A stretch of 64,000 nt of DNA, from NCBI RefSeq assembly GCF_019904135.1, contig NZ_JAIOGQ010000019.1, positions 1-64,000 of the forward strand, in the 5' to 3' direction. How positions within the stretch are numbered: the first letter of the stretch is position 1; each line of letters starts with the position of its first letter. A model generated the notes under the pieces. The model ran no database searches, was not told the origin of the DNA, and saw nothing but the letters and a program-made list of their open reading frames with translations. Shown here in pieces: positions 62,724-64,000 of this stretch. The stretch comes from Paenibacillus caui. GTDB taxonomy: Bacteria > Bacillota > Bacilli > Paenibacillales > Paenibacillaceae. The position numbers and the translations under genes were made by a program.

Positions 62724-64000
62724 CTAAAGCAGCGAGCGCACCAGCAGCGCGATCCGAAGCCCCAGTATTTCATTCGGGTCCTTCAAGTTTCTGCCAAGAA
62801 TTTCTTCACACTTCTCCAGACGGTAAGTTACCGTGTTGCGGTGTATGAAAAGCTGTTTGGCGGTTTCTGAAATTTGGCAGTTGTTCTCCAAATAAACGGC
62901 AAGGGTTTGAACAAGATCGATTTTTTCTTTATCCGCTGTATCCGCAAGTCCTTTTAGCGCCGTGTTATAGAACTGCTTTAGACTTTTTTCGGGAATCATA
63001 CGCAGCAGTTCGGTCAGCTCTTTGACACGATAAGATTGAATAAACCTCGTCTGCTTCGCTAAATAGCCCGTGCGCAGTGCATCGATGGCTTTATGAAAGC
63101 AGTTCGGTATATCAGCAACCTGCTTGGCGAAATTGCTGATGCCAAAGGACATGCTCACGTGCAGAAGTTCGTATATTTCATCCTGAATCATTCGTACGAT
63201 CCCTGTAATTTCTTGCTCGGATTCCTCTCCGAACGTAGTTAACGGAATTAATATGACAAAAAAATCCCCTTTGGTAAACAGAATTGATTCCTTTATTTTT
63301 CTGACAATGGCAGCTTCAAGCTGCTCATAGATGGCATCTTTAAATTTGCGAATCCGTTCCTCGGTGTGCACAAATTTCTTGCTGTACAGTTCGGCGCTAT
63401 CGTCTATTTTCCCTACGATGCAGTGGTAGGATTGCATTTTTAGCAGCCCGTAATATTTTCCTCGCTTGAGGATCTCGTCTTCCGACACCATATCCCCATC
63501 CAGGAAATCAGCAAAAAACTCATTCTTGATCCGCCTTGAATTCTCTTCAATGGCGCGATGCTTCATCATATCAAAACCGATGACGTTCGCGGCCTGCTCG
63601 ATGGCAAGCACGGAGAACGTATCCTCCAGCATAATCATCCCGAAGACGACAATATAGCCCAGCTGTTCATCATAAATTTCAAACGGAAATAAAGTGATGG
63701 TTTGCTTCTTGCTATCTTCAGGTTCATACAATGAAAGATGCAGCACGCCGGTCTTTTCTTTCAGCGGCTTTTTCTTCGTTTGTGCTATGGCATCGAACAT
63801 ACGATCTACAGGTACGGCTCGATCCGAATGAGATTGCGCCAAATTTTCCAAGCGATGGTTCAGGACTAGAACAGGCTGCTGGATCAGCTTCCCCAGACTG
63901 TCTGTAATGGCTTTAATCCCTCCCCCTTTCATGATCAGCTCCGAAAAATCTCGATGCGTATCAAGAGCGTACCGCAGTTCTTCAGTTCTCTTTTCCAGAA
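62724..64000 (-). CDS. PucR/CdaR-type transcriptional regulator, cut by window end
   Basis: At least 425 residues, continuing off the right edge with an open frame (EKRTEELRYALDTHRDFSEL before the first listed Met). The C-terminal PucR helix-turn-helix domain is clear: LAVYLENNCQISETAKQLFI, HRNTVTYRLEKCEEILGRNL. The middle (about residues 180-290 counted from the Met at 63932) is a GGDEF-like domain. The N-terminal ligand domain lies outside. PucR-type proteins activate purine, amino-acid or organic-acid catabolism. The target is unknown. Confidence 0.85.
   Translation of the reverse strand, partial: LEKRTEELRYALDTHRDFSELIMKGGGIKAITDSLGKLIQQPVLVLNHRLENLAQSHSDRAVPVDRMFDAIAQTKKKPLKEKTGVLHLSLYEPEDSKKQTITLFPFEIYDEQLGYIVVFGMIMLEDTFSVLAIEQAANVIGFDMMKHRAIEENSRRIKNEFFADFLDGDMVSEDEILKRGKYYGLLKMQSYHCIVGKIDDSAELYSKKFVHTEERIRKFKDAIYEQLEAAIVRKIKESILFTKGDFFVILIPLTTFGEESEQEITGIVRMIQDEIYELLHVSMSFGISNFAKQVADIPNCFHKAIDALRTGYLAKQTRFIQSYRVKELTELLRMIPEKSLKQFYNTALKGLADTADKEKIDLVQTLAVYLENNCQISETAKQLFIHRNTVTYRLEKCEEILGRNLKDPNEILGLRIALLVRSLL

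Overview
The window reads as chromosome of a low-to-mid GC, endospore-forming Firmicute, most likely Paenibacillaceae (Paenibacillus-like). The reasons are SpoVA-type sporulation channel genes, an S-layer-homology protein, DUF1657/DUF421 spore genes, sigma-A-type promoters, strong AGGAGG ribosome sites, and frequent TTG/GTG starts. Species cannot be fixed from the sequence alone. No rRNA, tRNA or CRISPR array was seen.

Region by region. 1-2.5 kb: a truncated Tn554-family element (tnpC, the C-terminal part of tnpB) with an XRE regulator/membrane-protein pair, joined to the first codons of a broken HAD phosphatase gene. 2.6-10.9 kb: ordinary chromosome with a hydrolase, a GNAT enzyme, a methyltransferase, a TipA-like MerR regulator divergent from a TetR-DoxX operon, then the DUF421-spoVAC-spoVAD cluster facing a DUF1657 gene, and TraX. 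11.08-17.63 kb: a Tn3-family transposon of the Tn4430 type (tnpI, recombination site, frameshifted tnpA) with inverted repeats of about 81 bp and a cargo operon of a secreted matrixin protease, a membrane-anchored partner and a lipoprotein. It lies beside gene remnants. 17.9-26.6 kb: an SDR dehydrogenase and TetR regulator sharing three operators, an MMPL/RND exporter, a two-component system and glutaminase.

26.7-32.3 kb: a second histidyl-tRNA synthetase gene behind a ribosome-mediated His attenuator (leader peptide with three His codons). The gene is split by about 4.2 kb of Tn3-type debris carrying a frameshifted secreted-protein gene. 32.4-37.1 kb: a graveyard holding a degenerate group II intron (IIC-like, just after a terminator), an IS630 fragment, a 46-bp duplication of a neighbouring gene end, and two low-GC genes for small membrane and secreted proteins. 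37.1-48.3 kb: housekeeping and accessory genes (TPR, two GNATs, ketopantoate reductase, MerR-MFS, DinB, SLH protein, asparaginase, tautomerase homologue, broken S66 peptidase, cupin, ACT, histidine phosphatase, DUF2294).

48.6-55.2 kb is the clearest functional unit: a purine-salvage operon. It joins a lipoprotein-type solute receptor, nucleoside hydrolase, two permeases and an ATPase of the spermidine/putrescine transporter class, and adenine deaminase. 55.3-64 kb: HAD phosphatase, GNAT, DUF4937 protein, YbaK deacylase, a membrane-cupredoxin protein, a frameshifted DctA-like symporter, an MFS carrier, a gene-free stretch with large hairpins, and a PucR-type regulator running off the window end. 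Several otherwise healthy genes carry single-base frameshifts, so part of the apparent decay could be sequencing error.
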